Below are positions 1-8,606 of a stretch of DNA of 64,000 nucleotides, piece after piece. Made by a program: the position numbers and the translations under genes. Under the pieces are notes generated by a model. That model was not told where the DNA came from, ran no database searches, and saw only the letters and a program-made list of their open reading frames with translations. Source of the stretch: Mycolicibacterium goodii (GTDB taxonomy: Bacteria > Actinomycetota > Actinomycetes > Mycobacteriales > Mycobacteriaceae); contig NZ_CP012150.1 of the NCBI RefSeq assembly GCF_001187505.1, forward strand, positions 3,286,001 to 3,350,000, given 5' to 3'. Position 1 is the first letter of the stretch. Every line of letters starts with the position of its first letter.

Positions 1-397
1 TGGTGGCGCGCACCAACACGGTGTCGCCTGCCTCGAACGGTGGCGTGGCGCCGGGTTGTCCCGCCGTGGGCAGCGTGTAGGACTGGATGAAACCGTCGCT
101 GCTGCGGACGGTCAGCGCGGTGGCCGACAGCGCCGTGATGGTGCCCGTCTGGGTGACCGTTGTGGTGAAGCCGCCTTTGCTGTCGGCGAGGACGGTCTCA
201 CTGCGCACGGTCGCCGGATCGGCGTGTTCGCGGGCCGCGGACGCCGGGTCGAACGACCCGGCAGCGCGCGGCCCTCCGCCGGCAAACCGCCCGGGCCCCA
301 TGCCTGGGGTGTCGGTGGCGGCGTAGATGGCCGCACCGCCGAGACCGCCTATGGCCACCGCGATGCCCACCGCGGCGGCGGTTCCTCGCAAGCTCAT
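1..397 (-). CDS. Exported protein of unknown function, partial (3' end off the window)
   Basis: Reading the minus strand from ATG at 397 gives an open frame of 132 residues that runs off the left edge. The N-terminus (MSLRGTAAAVGIAVAIGGLG) is a short basic start plus a hydrophobic stretch to about residue 25, so an exported or membrane-anchored protein. After it comes a Gly/Pro-rich linker, then beta-rich sequence around residues 75-130 with alternating Thr/Val (for example TTTVTQTGTITALSA), resembling small beta-barrel proteins of the DUF5666 kind. It is divergent from the response regulator gene at 566, so it may be a target or accessory of that two-component system. That link and the family are inference; no function is claimed. 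Confidence 0.7.
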   Translation of the reverse strand, partial: MSLRGTAAAVGIAVAIGGLGGAAIYAATDTPGMGPGRFAGGGPRAAGSFDPASAAREHADPATVRSETVLADSKGGFTTTVTQTGTITALSATALTVRSSDGFIQSYTLPTAGQPGATPPFEAGDTVLVRAT

Positions 398-507
398 ACC
401 CACCAGGGTGCAGTCATGAACTATGCGGGGGCTATGAGATGCCTGTGTATCCCCGCTTTCACAGCCGGCACATAGACATCGCACAGTTTCACCCCATACG
501 GCGGGCG

Positions 508-513
508 AATAAT
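508..513 (+). promoter_or_regulatory. Possible -10 element for the two-component operon
   Basis: AATAAT at 508-513 matches the sigma-A -10 consensus at five of six positions and lies about 50 nt before ATG 566. No good -35 is seen at the right spacing. If used, transcription would begin near 520, which argues against the in-frame ATG at 512 as the start of the response regulator. Confidence 0.35.
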
Positions 514-565
514 GGGTGCAATGGGAACGGCGAACGGCACCGACATCGAGTCAGGACGGGCAGTG

Positions 566-1270
566 ATGCGTCGGGCCGACGGTAATCCGATCCGGGTCCT
601 CGTCGTCGATGACGAACCCGTGCTCGCCGAACTGGTCTCCATGGCGCTGCGGTACGAGGGCTGGGACATCACCACCGCGGGCGACGGCGCGAGCGCGATC
701 ACCGCCGCGCGGGAGAATCCGCCGGACGTCGTGGTGCTCGACGTCATGCTGCCCGACATGAGCGGCCTGGACGTGCTTCGCAAGCTGCGTGAGCAGATCC
801 CGGGTCTGCCGCTGCTGCTGCTCACCGCGAAGGATTCCGTGGAGGACCGCATCGCGGGGCTCACGGCGGGCGGCGACGACTATGTCACCAAACCGTTCAG
901 CCTCGAAGAGGTCGTGCTGCGGCTGCGTGCGCTGCTCCGTCGTACCGGCGTGACCAGTGAGGACGGCGGCGCCAAGATCGTCGTCGGTGATCTCGTGCTC
1001 GACGAGGACAGCCACGAGGTGACCCGCGGCGGCGATCCGATCACGTTGACCGCCACCGAGTTCGAACTGCTGCGCTTCATGATGCGCAACGCCAAGCGGG
1101 TGCTGAGCAAGGCGCAGATCCTCGACCGGGTGTGGAGCTACGACTTCGGCGGCCGCTCCAACATCGTCGAACTGTACGTCTCGTATCTGCGCAAGAAGAT
1201 CGACAGCGGGCGCGAACCGATGATCCACACGCTGCGCGGTGCGGGATATGTCCTTCGCCCCCCGCGCTGA
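566..1270 (+). CDS. tcrX: OmpR-family response regulator, TcrX-like
   Basis: Winged-helix response regulator of 234 aa. The receiver domain (about residues 10-125) has the acidic pair in VLVVDDEPVL, the phospho-acceptor Asp59 in VVVLDVMLPD and the conserved Lys in DDYVTKPFS. The C-terminal DNA-binding domain (about 140-232) carries the typical RVLSKAQILDRVW and SYLRKKID motifs. An in-frame ATG at 512 exists, but ATG 566 follows AGGACGGG and gives MRRADGNPI, which matches the start and 234-aa length I remember for M. tuberculosis TcrX, so I chose 566. The kinase gene overlaps its 3' end by 32 nt. The TcrX name rests on recalled similarity; the family assignment is certain. Confidence 0.93.
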   Translation: MRRADGNPIRVLVVDDEPVLAELVSMALRYEGWDITTAGDGASAITAARENPPDVVVLDVMLPDMSGLDVLRKLREQIPGLPLLLLTAKDSVEDRIAGLTAGGDDYVTKPFSLEEVVLRLRALLRRTGVTSEDGGAKIVVGDLVLDEDSHEVTRGGDPITLTATEFELLRFMMRNAKRVLSKAQILDRVWSYDFGGRSNIVELYVSYLRKKIDSGREPMIHTLRGAGYVLRPPR

Positions 1271-2846
1271 CGCGCCGCGCGCGATGCTCGGGGGAACCCG
1301 GTGGTGGTCGCCGCGCACGTGGTCGCTGCGCGCCCGACTGGTGGGCACCCAGGTCGCCCTGCTCGCGGTGGTGTGCGCGAGCATCGGCCTGGCGACCGAG
1401 TTCGCGCTGCAACGCTTTTTGATGCACCAGCTCGACGAGCAGCTGATCGAGGCGGGCAGGCGCTCGGCGGTGATCTTCGAATTGCCGCCACCGCCAATGG
1501 GATTCCCCCCGCCGCCGCGTCGGCCGGGCGCGGTGGCGGGTACCGGACCGCATGGCCGTCGCCTGATCCTGCTCGACCCCGAACAGGGGCCGGGGCCGGG
1601 GTTTCTCAACGCGCCGGGGCAGGCCGCGCGCACCGTGGGCGCCGTCGTCTTCCCGGACGGATCGGTCGACGCGGGCATGATCGCCACCGACGGCAGCCGC
1701 GTCGAGGTCAGCCCCGCGGCGGCCCGACAGTTGTCCGCGGTCGCGGCGGGTCGCAAACCGCAGACCGTCGATCTCGACGGGATCGGCCGGTACCGCGTCA
1801 TCGGTCTGCACCCGCGGCACGGCGGCCCGCAGATCATCGTCACCGGACTGCCGACCGCCGTCGTCGACGACACCCTGTTGTGGGTGCTCGGTATGTTCTG
1901 CGTCATCGCGGCCGTCGCCCTGATCGCCGCGATCACGGCGGGCACCCTGCTCATCAGACGCCAGTTCGCGCCGCTGGCAAGGGTTTCCGCGACCGCGCGG
2001 CAGGTTGCCGATCTCGAGCTGGAACGCGGCGAGGTGCGCCTGCCGACGCCCATCGTGCCGGTGGACCCCGCGGTGGCCCACACCGAGGTCGGTCAACTCG
2101 GCACCTCGCTCAACCGCATGCTCGACCGCATCGCCAGCGCGCTGTCGGCCCGGCACGCCAGCGAGACGCGGGTGCGCCAGTTCGTCGCCGACGCCAGCCA
2201 CGAACTGCGGACCCCGCTGGCCGCGATCCGCGGCTACACCGAACTCGTCCAACGCAAACGCGGAAAGCTGCCCGACGATGTGGCGCACGCGTTGAGCCGC
2301 GTGGAGTCCGAGACCTCGCGCATGACCCAGCTGGTCGAGGACATGCTGCTGCTCGCGCGCCTGGACGCGGGCCGACCGCTCGAACGTGAGCGGGTCGAGT
2401 TGTCGCGGCTGATCGTCGACACCGTCAGCGACGCGCACGTGGCGGGTCCGGACCACCGGTGGTCACTGGACCTGCCCGAGGATCCCGTGGTGGTCGACGG
2501 CGACGAGGCCCGTCTGCACCAGGTCATGGCGAACCTGCTGGCCAACGCGCGCACCCACACGCCGCCCGGCACGTCGGTGACCGTGGCCCTCAGCGCAGGC
2601 ACCGACGGGTGGGCGACGATCACCGTCGCCGACGACGGACCCGGCATCGCACCCGAGCTGCTGCCCGACGTGTTCGAGCGGTTCGCGCGCGGAGACAGCT
2701 CGCGCTCGCGGCGCGAGGGCAGCACGGGTCTGGGTCTGGCGATCGTCGCGGCCGTGGTCAAGGCCCACGGCGGCACCATCGGGGTCACCAGCGAACCGGG
2801 TGCCACGACATTCGTGGTGCGGCTGCCCGGCGCAGCTCACAGCTGA
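1239..2846 (+). CDS. tcrY: Sensor histidine kinase, TcrY-like, partner of the upstream regulator
   Basis: Membrane sensor kinase, 535 aa from GTG 1239 (ATG 1248 is equally possible). TM1 lies at about residues 34-57 and TM2 at about 212-238, enclosing an extracytoplasmic sensor region with a proline-rich stretch (PPPPMGFPPPP). HAMP follows, then the HisKA dimerisation helix with the phospho-accepting His near residue 321 in ADASHELRTPLAAIRGY. The ATPase domain has an N box (MANLLANARTHTP), G1 (VADDGPGI) and G2 (STGLGLAIV). It starts inside the response-regulator gene, the standard arrangement for a cognate pair. The signal is unknown; the glycosyltransferase genes just downstream suggest an envelope cue (inference). 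Confidence 0.92.
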   Translation: MRDMSFAPRADAPRAMLGGTRWWSPRTWSLRARLVGTQVALLAVVCASIGLATEFALQRFLMHQLDEQLIEAGRRSAVIFELPPPPMGFPPPPRRPGAVAGTGPHGRRLILLDPEQGPGPGFLNAPGQAARTVGAVVFPDGSVDAGMIATDGSRVEVSPAAARQLSAVAAGRKPQTVDLDGIGRYRVIGLHPRHGGPQIIVTGLPTAVVDDTLLWVLGMFCVIAAVALIAAITAGTLLIRRQFAPLARVSATARQVADLELERGEVRLPTPIVPVDPAVAHTEVGQLGTSLNRMLDRIASALSARHASETRVRQFVADASHELRTPLAAIRGYTELVQRKRGKLPDDVAHALSRVESETSRMTQLVEDMLLLARLDAGRPLERERVELSRLIVDTVSDAHVAGPDHRWSLDLPEDPVVVDGDEARLHQVMANLLANARTHTPPGTSVTVALSAGTDGWATITVADDGPGIAPELLPDVFERFARGDSSRSRREGSTGLGLAIVAAVVKAHGGTIGVTSEPGATTFVVRLPGAAHS

Positions 2847-2897
2847 CCCACAGGGCGGGCCAATCGGGCACCTAGTTGCCGAAGCAACCATGACAAG

Positions 2898-4769
2898 GTG
2901 ACTCTGGTTGCCCGCGATCCCGCACGCGCCGAGATCGAGGTCGAGGCAGCCTCTCCCGGTTCTTCGAGGCCCACTGCCGCCCGGTCCCCGGCCGAACGGA
3001 TCGCATTCGCGCTGCTGCTCGCCGGGACCGCGGCGCTGTACCTGTGGAACCTGTCGATCAGCGAATGGGCAAACCCGTTCTACTCGGCCGCCGCCCAGGC
3101 GGGCGCCAGGGACTGGATCGCGATGCTGTTCGGGTCGAGCGATCCGGCCAACGCCATCACGATCGACAAGACCCCGGCCGCGCTGTGGGTGATCGACCTC
3201 TCGGTGCGGCTGTTCGGCCTGAGTTCGTGGAGTGTGCTGCTGCCCCAGGCCCTCGAAGGGATCGCCGCGGTCGCCGTGCTCTACGCCGCGGTGCGCCGCG
3301 CCGCGGGTTGGCCCGCGGCGTTTCTCGCCGGGGCGGTGCTCGCGCTGACGCCGGTGGCCGCCTTGATCTTCCGGTTCAACAACCCCGACGCCCTGCTGGT
3401 GCTGCTGCTCGTGGTGGCGGCCTACTGCGTGCAGCGCGGTATCGAAAAGGACGCCTCGCGTTGGTGGTTCGTCGCGGCGGGCGTCGCCGTCGGGTTCGGG
3501 TTCCTGGCCAAGATGCTGCAGGCGTTCCTGGTTCTGCCCGCGTTCGCCGCGGCGGCGCTCGTCGCGCGTGACCGTCCGCTGACCGAGCGGATCGGCGACC
3601 TCGTCGCGGCCGGGACGGCGATGGTGGTCAGCGGCGGCTGGTACCTGGTGCTCGTCGAACTGTGGCCGTCGGAGTCGCGGCCCTACATCGGCGGGTCGCA
3701 GAACGACAGCATCGTCGAACTCGCGCTCGGCTACAACGGTCTCGGCCGGCTCACCGGAGCCGAGACCGGTGGACTGGGGAACTCGAACTTCGACGTCGGC
3801 GCGGGCCGGTTGTTCGGCTCGCAGATGGGCGCCGACATCGCGTGGCTGCTGCCCGCCGCGGTGGTGTGCCTGGTGGCCGGGCTCGTCGTCACGCGCCGGG
3901 CGCCGCGCACCGACCGCACCAGGGCCGCGCTCATCATCTGGGGCGGTTGGCTGCTCGTCACCGCCGTGGTGTTCAGCTACATGAACGGCATCGTGCATCC
4001 GTACTACACGGTCGCGCTGGCGCCGGCGATCGGCGCCGTCATCGGCATCGGCGGCACCGTGATGTGGCAGCGCCGCAACGATATTCGCGCCGCGACCGCA
4101 ATGGCGGCAACCGTGCTGGTGACGGCGATCCTGGCCGCGGTGCTGCTGGCCCGCCACGGCGACCCCATGTCATGGCTGCGCGGCACGGTCGCGGCCGGGG
4201 GAGTGGCCGTCGCCGTGCTGCTGCTGATGACCAACCTGGTGGACAGACGACTCGTGCGACCGCTGGGGACGCTGGCGGTGCTGATCTGCCTCGCCGGGCC
4301 GGGCGCGTACGCCATCGCCACCGCGGCCGCGCCGCACACCGGCGCCATACCGTCGGTGGGTCCGTCGCGCGGATTCGGTGGCGGCGGTCCGTTCTCGGCG
4401 CCCACACCGGGGGAAACCCTCACCGCGACGCTGGCCGCCGACGCCGGCGACTACACGTGGGCCGCCGCGGTGGTGGGATCCAGCAACGCGGCGGGCTACC
4501 AGCTGGCCACCGACGCACCGGTGATGGCCGTCGGCGGATTCAACGGCACCGACCCATCGCCCACGCTCGACGAATTCCGACAACTGGTCGCCGAGCGCAA
4601 GATCCACTACTTCATCCGCAGCCGCATCATGACCGCGCGGCCCGGGCACACCCAGACCGGCAGCCGCGAGGCCGCCGAGATCGCGCAGTGGGTCCAAACC
4701 CACTACGCCCCCGTCACCATCGACAACGTCACGATCTACGACCTGACCCAGCGTGCGCCGAACTCATAG
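2898..4769 (+). CDS. ArnT-like membrane glycosyltransferase (GT-C fold)
   Basis: Large polytopic protein of 623 aa with 10 or more hydrophobic segments from residue 35 to about 480 and an exported C-terminal domain. The first periplasmic loop (SEWANPFYSAAAQAGARDW, then IDKTPAALW) has the acidic/DKxP signature of ArnT/PMT-like GT-C enzymes, which transfer sugars from polyprenyl-phosphate donors to acceptors outside the membrane. The start is GTG 2898; the ATG at 2890 is followed at once by a stop in its frame. It lies 51 nt after the kinase gene and heads a three-gene cluster with a polyprenyl-phosphate sugar synthase-like protein and a paralogue. Sugar and acceptor cannot be read from sequence. 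Confidence 0.88.
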   Translation: MTLVARDPARAEIEVEAASPGSSRPTAARSPAERIAFALLLAGTAALYLWNLSISEWANPFYSAAAQAGARDWIAMLFGSSDPANAITIDKTPAALWVIDLSVRLFGLSSWSVLLPQALEGIAAVAVLYAAVRRAAGWPAAFLAGAVLALTPVAALIFRFNNPDALLVLLLVVAAYCVQRGIEKDASRWWFVAAGVAVGFGFLAKMLQAFLVLPAFAAAALVARDRPLTERIGDLVAAGTAMVVSGGWYLVLVELWPSESRPYIGGSQNDSIVELALGYNGLGRLTGAETGGLGNSNFDVGAGRLFGSQMGADIAWLLPAAVVCLVAGLVVTRRAPRTDRTRAALIIWGGWLLVTAVVFSYMNGIVHPYYTVALAPAIGAVIGIGGTVMWQRRNDIRAATAMAATVLVTAILAAVLLARHGDPMSWLRGTVAAGGVAVAVLLLMTNLVDRRLVRPLGTLAVLICLAGPGAYAIATAAAPHTGAIPSVGPSRGFGGGGPFSAPTPGETLTATLAADAGDYTWAAAVVGSSNAAGYQLATDAPVMAVGGFNGTDPSPTLDEFRQLVAERKIHYFIRSRIMTARPGHTQTGSREAAEIAQWVQTHYAPVTIDNVTIYDLTQRAPNS

Positions 4770-4824
4770 CCGGCGCATAGCTTCGCCCAACGCGCAGCAC
4801 AACCCGCAGCAGAAACCTGGAGAC

Positions 4825-6141
4825 ATGACACAGTTGGCCGTAGGTACCGAGACCGACCCCGAGACCGACCCCGACCCCGAAACCCAGCTGCCGCAGCGGT
4901 TCCGATTCGCGTCGCGCCCCAACGCCGCACAGATCGCCTGCGCCGCGGGGGTTCCGGTGCTCGACGTGGTGGTGCCGGTGTACAACGAGCAGACCGCACT
5001 CGCGCATTCGGTGCGGCGGCTGCACCGCTACCTCACGGAGAACTTCGCGCTGCCGACGCGCATCACCATCGCCGACAACGCGAGCGTCGACGCCACACCG
5101 CAGATCGCGGCGCGACTCGCCGAGGAACTGCCTGGCGTGCGCGTGGTGCGACTGGAGGAGAAGGGCCGCGGCCGCGCGCTGCACGCCGTGTGGTCGACGT
5201 CGGACGCCCCGGTGCTGGCGTACATGGACGTCGACCTGTCGACCGACCTCGCGGCGCTCGCACCCCTGGTGGCCCCGCTGATCTCGGGACACTCGGATCT
5301 GGCGATCGGCACCCGGCTCGGCCGCGGCTCGCGCGTGATCCGCGGCGCCAAACGGGAGTTCATCTCCCGCTGCTACAACCTCATCCTCAAATCCACCCTG
5401 GCCGCGAAATTCTCCGATGCCCAGTGCGGGTTCAAGGCGATCCGCGCCGACGTCGCGAAGAGCCTGCTGCCGCATGTCGTGGACACCGGATGGTTCTTCG
5501 ACACCGAACTGCTGGTGCTCGCCGAACGCAGCGGCCTTCGCATCCACGAGGTGCCCGTCGACTGGGTCGACGACCCGGACAGCCGGGTGGACATCGTCGC
5601 CACCGCGGCCGCCGACCTCAAGGGCATCGGCCGGCTGCTGCGCGGCTTCGCCAACGGGTCCATCCCGGTCAACACCATTGCCGCCCAACTGGGTTCGTCA
5701 CGGCGCAGCGCGCCGGAAGGATCGCTGCTCCGCCAGGTCGTGCGGTTCGGCGCGATCGGTGTGGTGTCCACCCTGGCCTACCTGCTGCTGTTCTCGCTGT
5801 TGCGGGTCGGGCTCGGGGCCCAGGCCGCCAACCTGATCGCGCTGCTGCTCACCGCGATCGGCAACACCGCCGCCAACCGGCGCTTCACCTTCGGCATCGC
5901 CGGAACTCCGAACGTGGCACGCCACCATCTCGAGGGCCTCACGGTCTTCGCGATCGCCCTGACCATCACGAGTGGTTCGCTGTATCTGCTGCACATGATG
6001 ACGCCACAGCCGCACCGCGCGGTCGAGCTGGGTGTCCTGGTGGCGGCGAACCTGATCGCCACCGTGGTCCGCTTCCTGCTTTTGCGCGGCTGGGTGTTCC
6101 ACCCCGCCCGCACCCCGCGCCCGTCACAACCCCAGGACTGA
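4825..6141 (+). CDS. GT2 glycosyltransferase fused to GtrA-like membrane domain
   Basis: 438 aa from ATG 4825, which has GGAGAC just upstream; the frame is open from 4753 but this is the first ATG with an SD. Residues about 45-285 form a GT-A domain of the dolichyl-phosphate sugar synthase type: DVVVPVYNEQ, IADNASVDAT, then the metal-binding DxD in YMDVDLSTD and the acceptor-loop QCGFKAIRAD. Residues about 305-430 hold four hydrophobic helices of the GtrA family (VVRFGAIGVVSTLAYLLLFS; TAIGNTAANRRFTFG), proposed to help flip polyprenyl-phosphate sugars. One protein could therefore make and translocate the donor for the two flanking ArnT-like enzymes (family knowledge plus inference). It ends 3 nt before the next start. 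Confidence 0.9.
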   Translation: MTQLAVGTETDPETDPDPETQLPQRFRFASRPNAAQIACAAGVPVLDVVVPVYNEQTALAHSVRRLHRYLTENFALPTRITIADNASVDATPQIAARLAEELPGVRVVRLEEKGRGRALHAVWSTSDAPVLAYMDVDLSTDLAALAPLVAPLISGHSDLAIGTRLGRGSRVIRGAKREFISRCYNLILKSTLAAKFSDAQCGFKAIRADVAKSLLPHVVDTGWFFDTELLVLAERSGLRIHEVPVDWVDDPDSRVDIVATAAADLKGIGRLLRGFANGSIPVNTIAAQLGSSRRSAPEGSLLRQVVRFGAIGVVSTLAYLLLFSLLRVGLGAQAANLIALLLTAIGNTAANRRFTFGIAGTPNVARHHLEGLTVFAIALTITSGSLYLLHMMTPQPHRAVELGVLVAANLIATVVRFLLLRGWVFHPARTPRPSQPQD

Positions 6142-6144
6142 GAC

Positions 6145-8022
6145 ATGACAACCATCGAAGAGGTCGACCCCGTCGTGGCCGAGGACACCGGTGCCCGCAC
6201 GGCACGCTGGATCCGGCCGGCCTACTGGGCGATGCTGGCCGGCACCGCGGTGCTCTACCTGTGGGGCCTGGGCTCCTCGGGCTGGGCCAACAGCTACTAC
6301 GCCGCCGCGGCGCAGGCCGCGACGCAGTCGTGGAAGGCCTGGCTGTTCGGCTCATTGGATGCAGGTAACGCGATCACGGTGGACAAGCCGCCCGCCGCGA
6401 TGTGGGCGATGGGCCTGTCCGGCAGGCTGTTCGGGTTCAACGAGTTCACCATGCTGCTGCCCGAGGCGCTCATGGGCGTGGCCGCGGTGGCGGTGCTCTA
6501 CGCCGCCGTGCGTCGCACCAGCGGTCCGGTCGCGGGTCTGCTGGCAGGCACCGCGCTCGCGCTCACCCCGGTCGCGACGACGATGTTCCGCTACAACAAT
6601 CCCGATGCGCTGCTGGTGTTCCTGCTCGTGGTGGCGGCGTACTTCATGGTGCGCGCGGTCGGGGCGGCCTCCACCCGCAGCAGCACCGGATGGGTCGTGC
6701 TGTGCGGATGCGCGCTGGGCTTCGCGTTCCTGACCAAGATGCTGCAGGCGTTCCTGGTCGTGCCCGGGCTGGCATTGGCGTTCCTGGTCGCCGCACCCGC
6801 GGCGTCGGTGTGGAAACGGGTGGGCACGCTGTTGATCGGCGGTGTCGCCATGGCCGTCTCGGCCGGGTGGTATCTCGCGCTGGTGGCGTTGTGGCCCGCC
6901 GGTTCGCGGCCCTACATCGCCGGTTCGACCGACAACAGCCTGCTGCAGTTGGCGTTGGGCTACAACGGTATCGAGCGGATCACGGGCAACGGCGGTGGAG
7001 GTGGCCCCGGCGGTGGTGGTCCCGGCCCCGGCGGCGGTGGCGGGCGCGGCCTGTTCCACAGCGGCGACCCCGGCATCGGCCGGATGTTCAACGACGCCAT
7101 GGGCACCGAGGTCTCGTGGCTGCTGCCGGTGGCGTTGATCGGTCTGGTCGCGCTGCTGTGGCTGACCCGCCGCACCGTGCGTACCGCCGCGACCAGGGCC
7201 GGGCTGCTCGTCTGGGGCGGTTGGCTGCTGGGGACCGGTGGCGTGTTCAGCTTCATGGACGGCATGATCCACCCGTACTACGCGGTGGCTCTCGCCCCGG
7301 CCGTCGCGGCGCTCGCCGGTATCTCGGTGACCGAGTTGTGGCGCAGGCGTGCACATCTGGGCATCCGGGTGCTGCTGGCCGTGATGATGACGGTGACCGG
7401 CGTGTGGGCGTTCGTGCTGCTGGACCGCACGCCCGACTGGTGGCCCGCCCTGCGGTGGATCGTGTTGATCGGATCCGTCGTCGTCGCGGTGCTGATCGCG
7501 CTGCGCGCGCACCGGCCGGGACAGGTCGGCGCGGTGCTGGTGTCGGCCGCGATCGTGCTCGGCCTGGGGTCGACGCTGGCGTACTCGGTCGAGACCGTCG
7601 CCAACGGACACAGCGGCGGGCCGATCCCGACGGCGGGCCCGCAGCGCGGGGGAGGCTTCGGATTCGGCGGGCCATTCCGTGCCGACGACGACCCGGCGCT
7701 GCTCGCGCTGATCTCCGAGACCGACAACCGTTGGGCCGCAGCCAGTGTGGGGTCGATGTTGGTCAGTGACCTGGAACTCAAAACCGGTGAGTCGCTCATG
7801 GCGATCGGCGGGTTCACCGGCGGCGACAACTCACCGACGCTCGAGCAGTTCCAGCAGTACGTCTCCCGCGGCGACGTCCGCTACTTCCTCGAGCCGGCGG
7901 AAGGCAAACGGGGGCCGAGGTTCTCGCACGGCACCGCGGCGACCATCGCCGACTGGGTCAAGGCGAACTTCCCGAAGACCGTCGTCGGCGGGGTCACGGT
8001 GTACGACCTGCAATCTCGTTGA
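6145..8022 (+). CDS. ArnT-like membrane glycosyltransferase (second paralogue)
   Basis: 625-aa paralogue of the protein at 2898-4769, alignable over its length: YLWGLGSSGWANSYYAAAAQ, AITVDKPPAAMW (the DKPP motif typical of ArnT), FRYNNPDALLVFLLVVAAYF and a C-terminal exported domain with LMAIGGFTGGDNSPTL. At about residues 282-301 a nearly pure Gly/Pro loop sits in the large periplasmic loop; the first paralogue has a shorter, ordinary sequence there. It starts 3 nt after the GT2/GtrA gene, so it is clearly cotranscribed. Likely transfers the same or a related polyprenyl-phosphate-linked sugar; substrate unknown. Confidence 0.88.
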   Translation: MTTIEEVDPVVAEDTGARTARWIRPAYWAMLAGTAVLYLWGLGSSGWANSYYAAAAQAATQSWKAWLFGSLDAGNAITVDKPPAAMWAMGLSGRLFGFNEFTMLLPEALMGVAAVAVLYAAVRRTSGPVAGLLAGTALALTPVATTMFRYNNPDALLVFLLVVAAYFMVRAVGAASTRSSTGWVVLCGCALGFAFLTKMLQAFLVVPGLALAFLVAAPAASVWKRVGTLLIGGVAMAVSAGWYLALVALWPAGSRPYIAGSTDNSLLQLALGYNGIERITGNGGGGGPGGGGPGPGGGGGRGLFHSGDPGIGRMFNDAMGTEVSWLLPVALIGLVALLWLTRRTVRTAATRAGLLVWGGWLLGTGGVFSFMDGMIHPYYAVALAPAVAALAGISVTELWRRRAHLGIRVLLAVMMTVTGVWAFVLLDRTPDWWPALRWIVLIGSVVVAVLIALRAHRPGQVGAVLVSAAIVLGLGSTLAYSVETVANGHSGGPIPTAGPQRGGGFGFGGPFRADDDPALLALISETDNRWAAASVGSMLVSDLELKTGESLMAIGGFTGGDNSPTLEQFQQYVSRGDVRYFLEPAEGKRGPRFSHGTAATIADWVKANFPKTVVGGVTVYDLQSR

Positions 8023-8039
8023 TTTAGTCCGGGAGCGGG

Positions 8040-8462
8040 TCAGCCGATCTTGTAGGTCCCGACGGCCTTGGCCACGGGCGTGCCGTCCGGGGTCACGATG
8101 TCCACGTCGCAGTGCACCAGCGACTGCCCGCGGCGCAGCACGCGTCCCGCACCGATCAGGTCGGTGGCGCGTGCGGGGGCGAGGTACTGCAGCGACATCG
8201 ACACGGTCACGCCGCGCAGGTCGTCGGGCACCTGCGCACCGGCCCAGGCCGTCGCCATCACCGTGACATCGGCCAGCGTGGCAATCGCCCCGCCGTGCAC
8301 CATGTCCCCGAGCGTGACGTTCGACGGATCCCACGGCATCCGCAGGCGCACCTGCCCGTCCGCGAGGTTCTCGGCCACGATGCCGAGCTTGCCGACGAAC
8401 GGAGACTGCGGCAGGAACTGCGCCATCACGTCGGCGCCGGTCTGAGTCGAACTGGTCGTCAT
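8040..8462 (-). CDS. PaaI-type hotdog-fold thioesterase
   Basis: 140 aa, a single hotdog domain. The segment LGDMVHGGAIATLADVTVM is the helix with the HGG motif and catalytic acidic residue of the PaaI/YbgC-like acyl-CoA thioesterases, and VSMSLQYLAPA is the following beta strand. These enzymes hydrolyse small or aromatic acyl-CoA esters in the cytosol. It is encoded convergent to the ArnT-like gene and divergent from the MFS gene, with a 17-bp dyad in the shared upstream region. The natural substrate is not predictable. Confidence 0.88.
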   Translation of the reverse strand: MTTSSTQTGADVMAQFLPQSPFVGKLGIVAENLADGQVRLRMPWDPSNVTLGDMVHGGAIATLADVTVMATAWAGAQVPDDLRGVTVSMSLQYLAPARATDLIGAGRVLRRGQSLVHCDVDIVTPDGTPVAKAVGTYKIG

Positions 8463-8498
8463 ACCCGTGAAGTCTCGGCGCCCGAGGTGACCGGTTCA

Positions 8499-8515
8499 AT
8501 TACCTCAGGGGTAAT
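8499..8515. promoter_or_regulatory. Operator-like dyad between thioesterase and MFS genes
   Basis: ATTACC-tcagg-GGTAAT is a perfect 6-bp inverted repeat with a 5-bp spacer in the 144-bp divergent region. Size and form suit a dimeric repressor site (MarR or TetR type), but no regulator gene is adjacent. Confidence 0.35.
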
Positions 8516-8594
8516 CGGCCCGCGAACCCCGGCCTCGACCTCGCCGACGTCTGCGCGCGACGCATCGAATTCGTCCTCGACAGCTAGCCGCAGC

Positions 8595-8600
8595 TAGATT
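8595..8600 (+). promoter_or_regulatory. -10 element of a leaderless MFS transcript
   Basis: TAGATT ends 6 nt before the GTG start at 8607 and no Shine-Dalgarno sequence is present. This is the geometry of mycobacterial leaderless mRNAs. Confidence 0.45.
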
Positions 8601-8606
8601 TCTCGG

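Noticed and set aside
512..565. Upstream ATG start for the response regulator
   Set aside because: A -10-like AATAAT overlaps it, the extra 18 residues lack receiver-domain sequence, and ATG 566 has a better ribosome site and family length.
551..2083. 510-codon minus-strand ORF opposite the two-component genes
   Set aside because: It is the shadow of the coding strand in GC-rich DNA; the translation is Arg/Ser/Pro-rich with no domain, while the plus frames carry clear motifs.
6352..7611. 419-codon minus-strand ORF over the second ArnT-like gene
   Set aside because: His/Gln/Arg-rich nonsense composition typical of antisense frames; the membrane protein on the plus strand explains the region.
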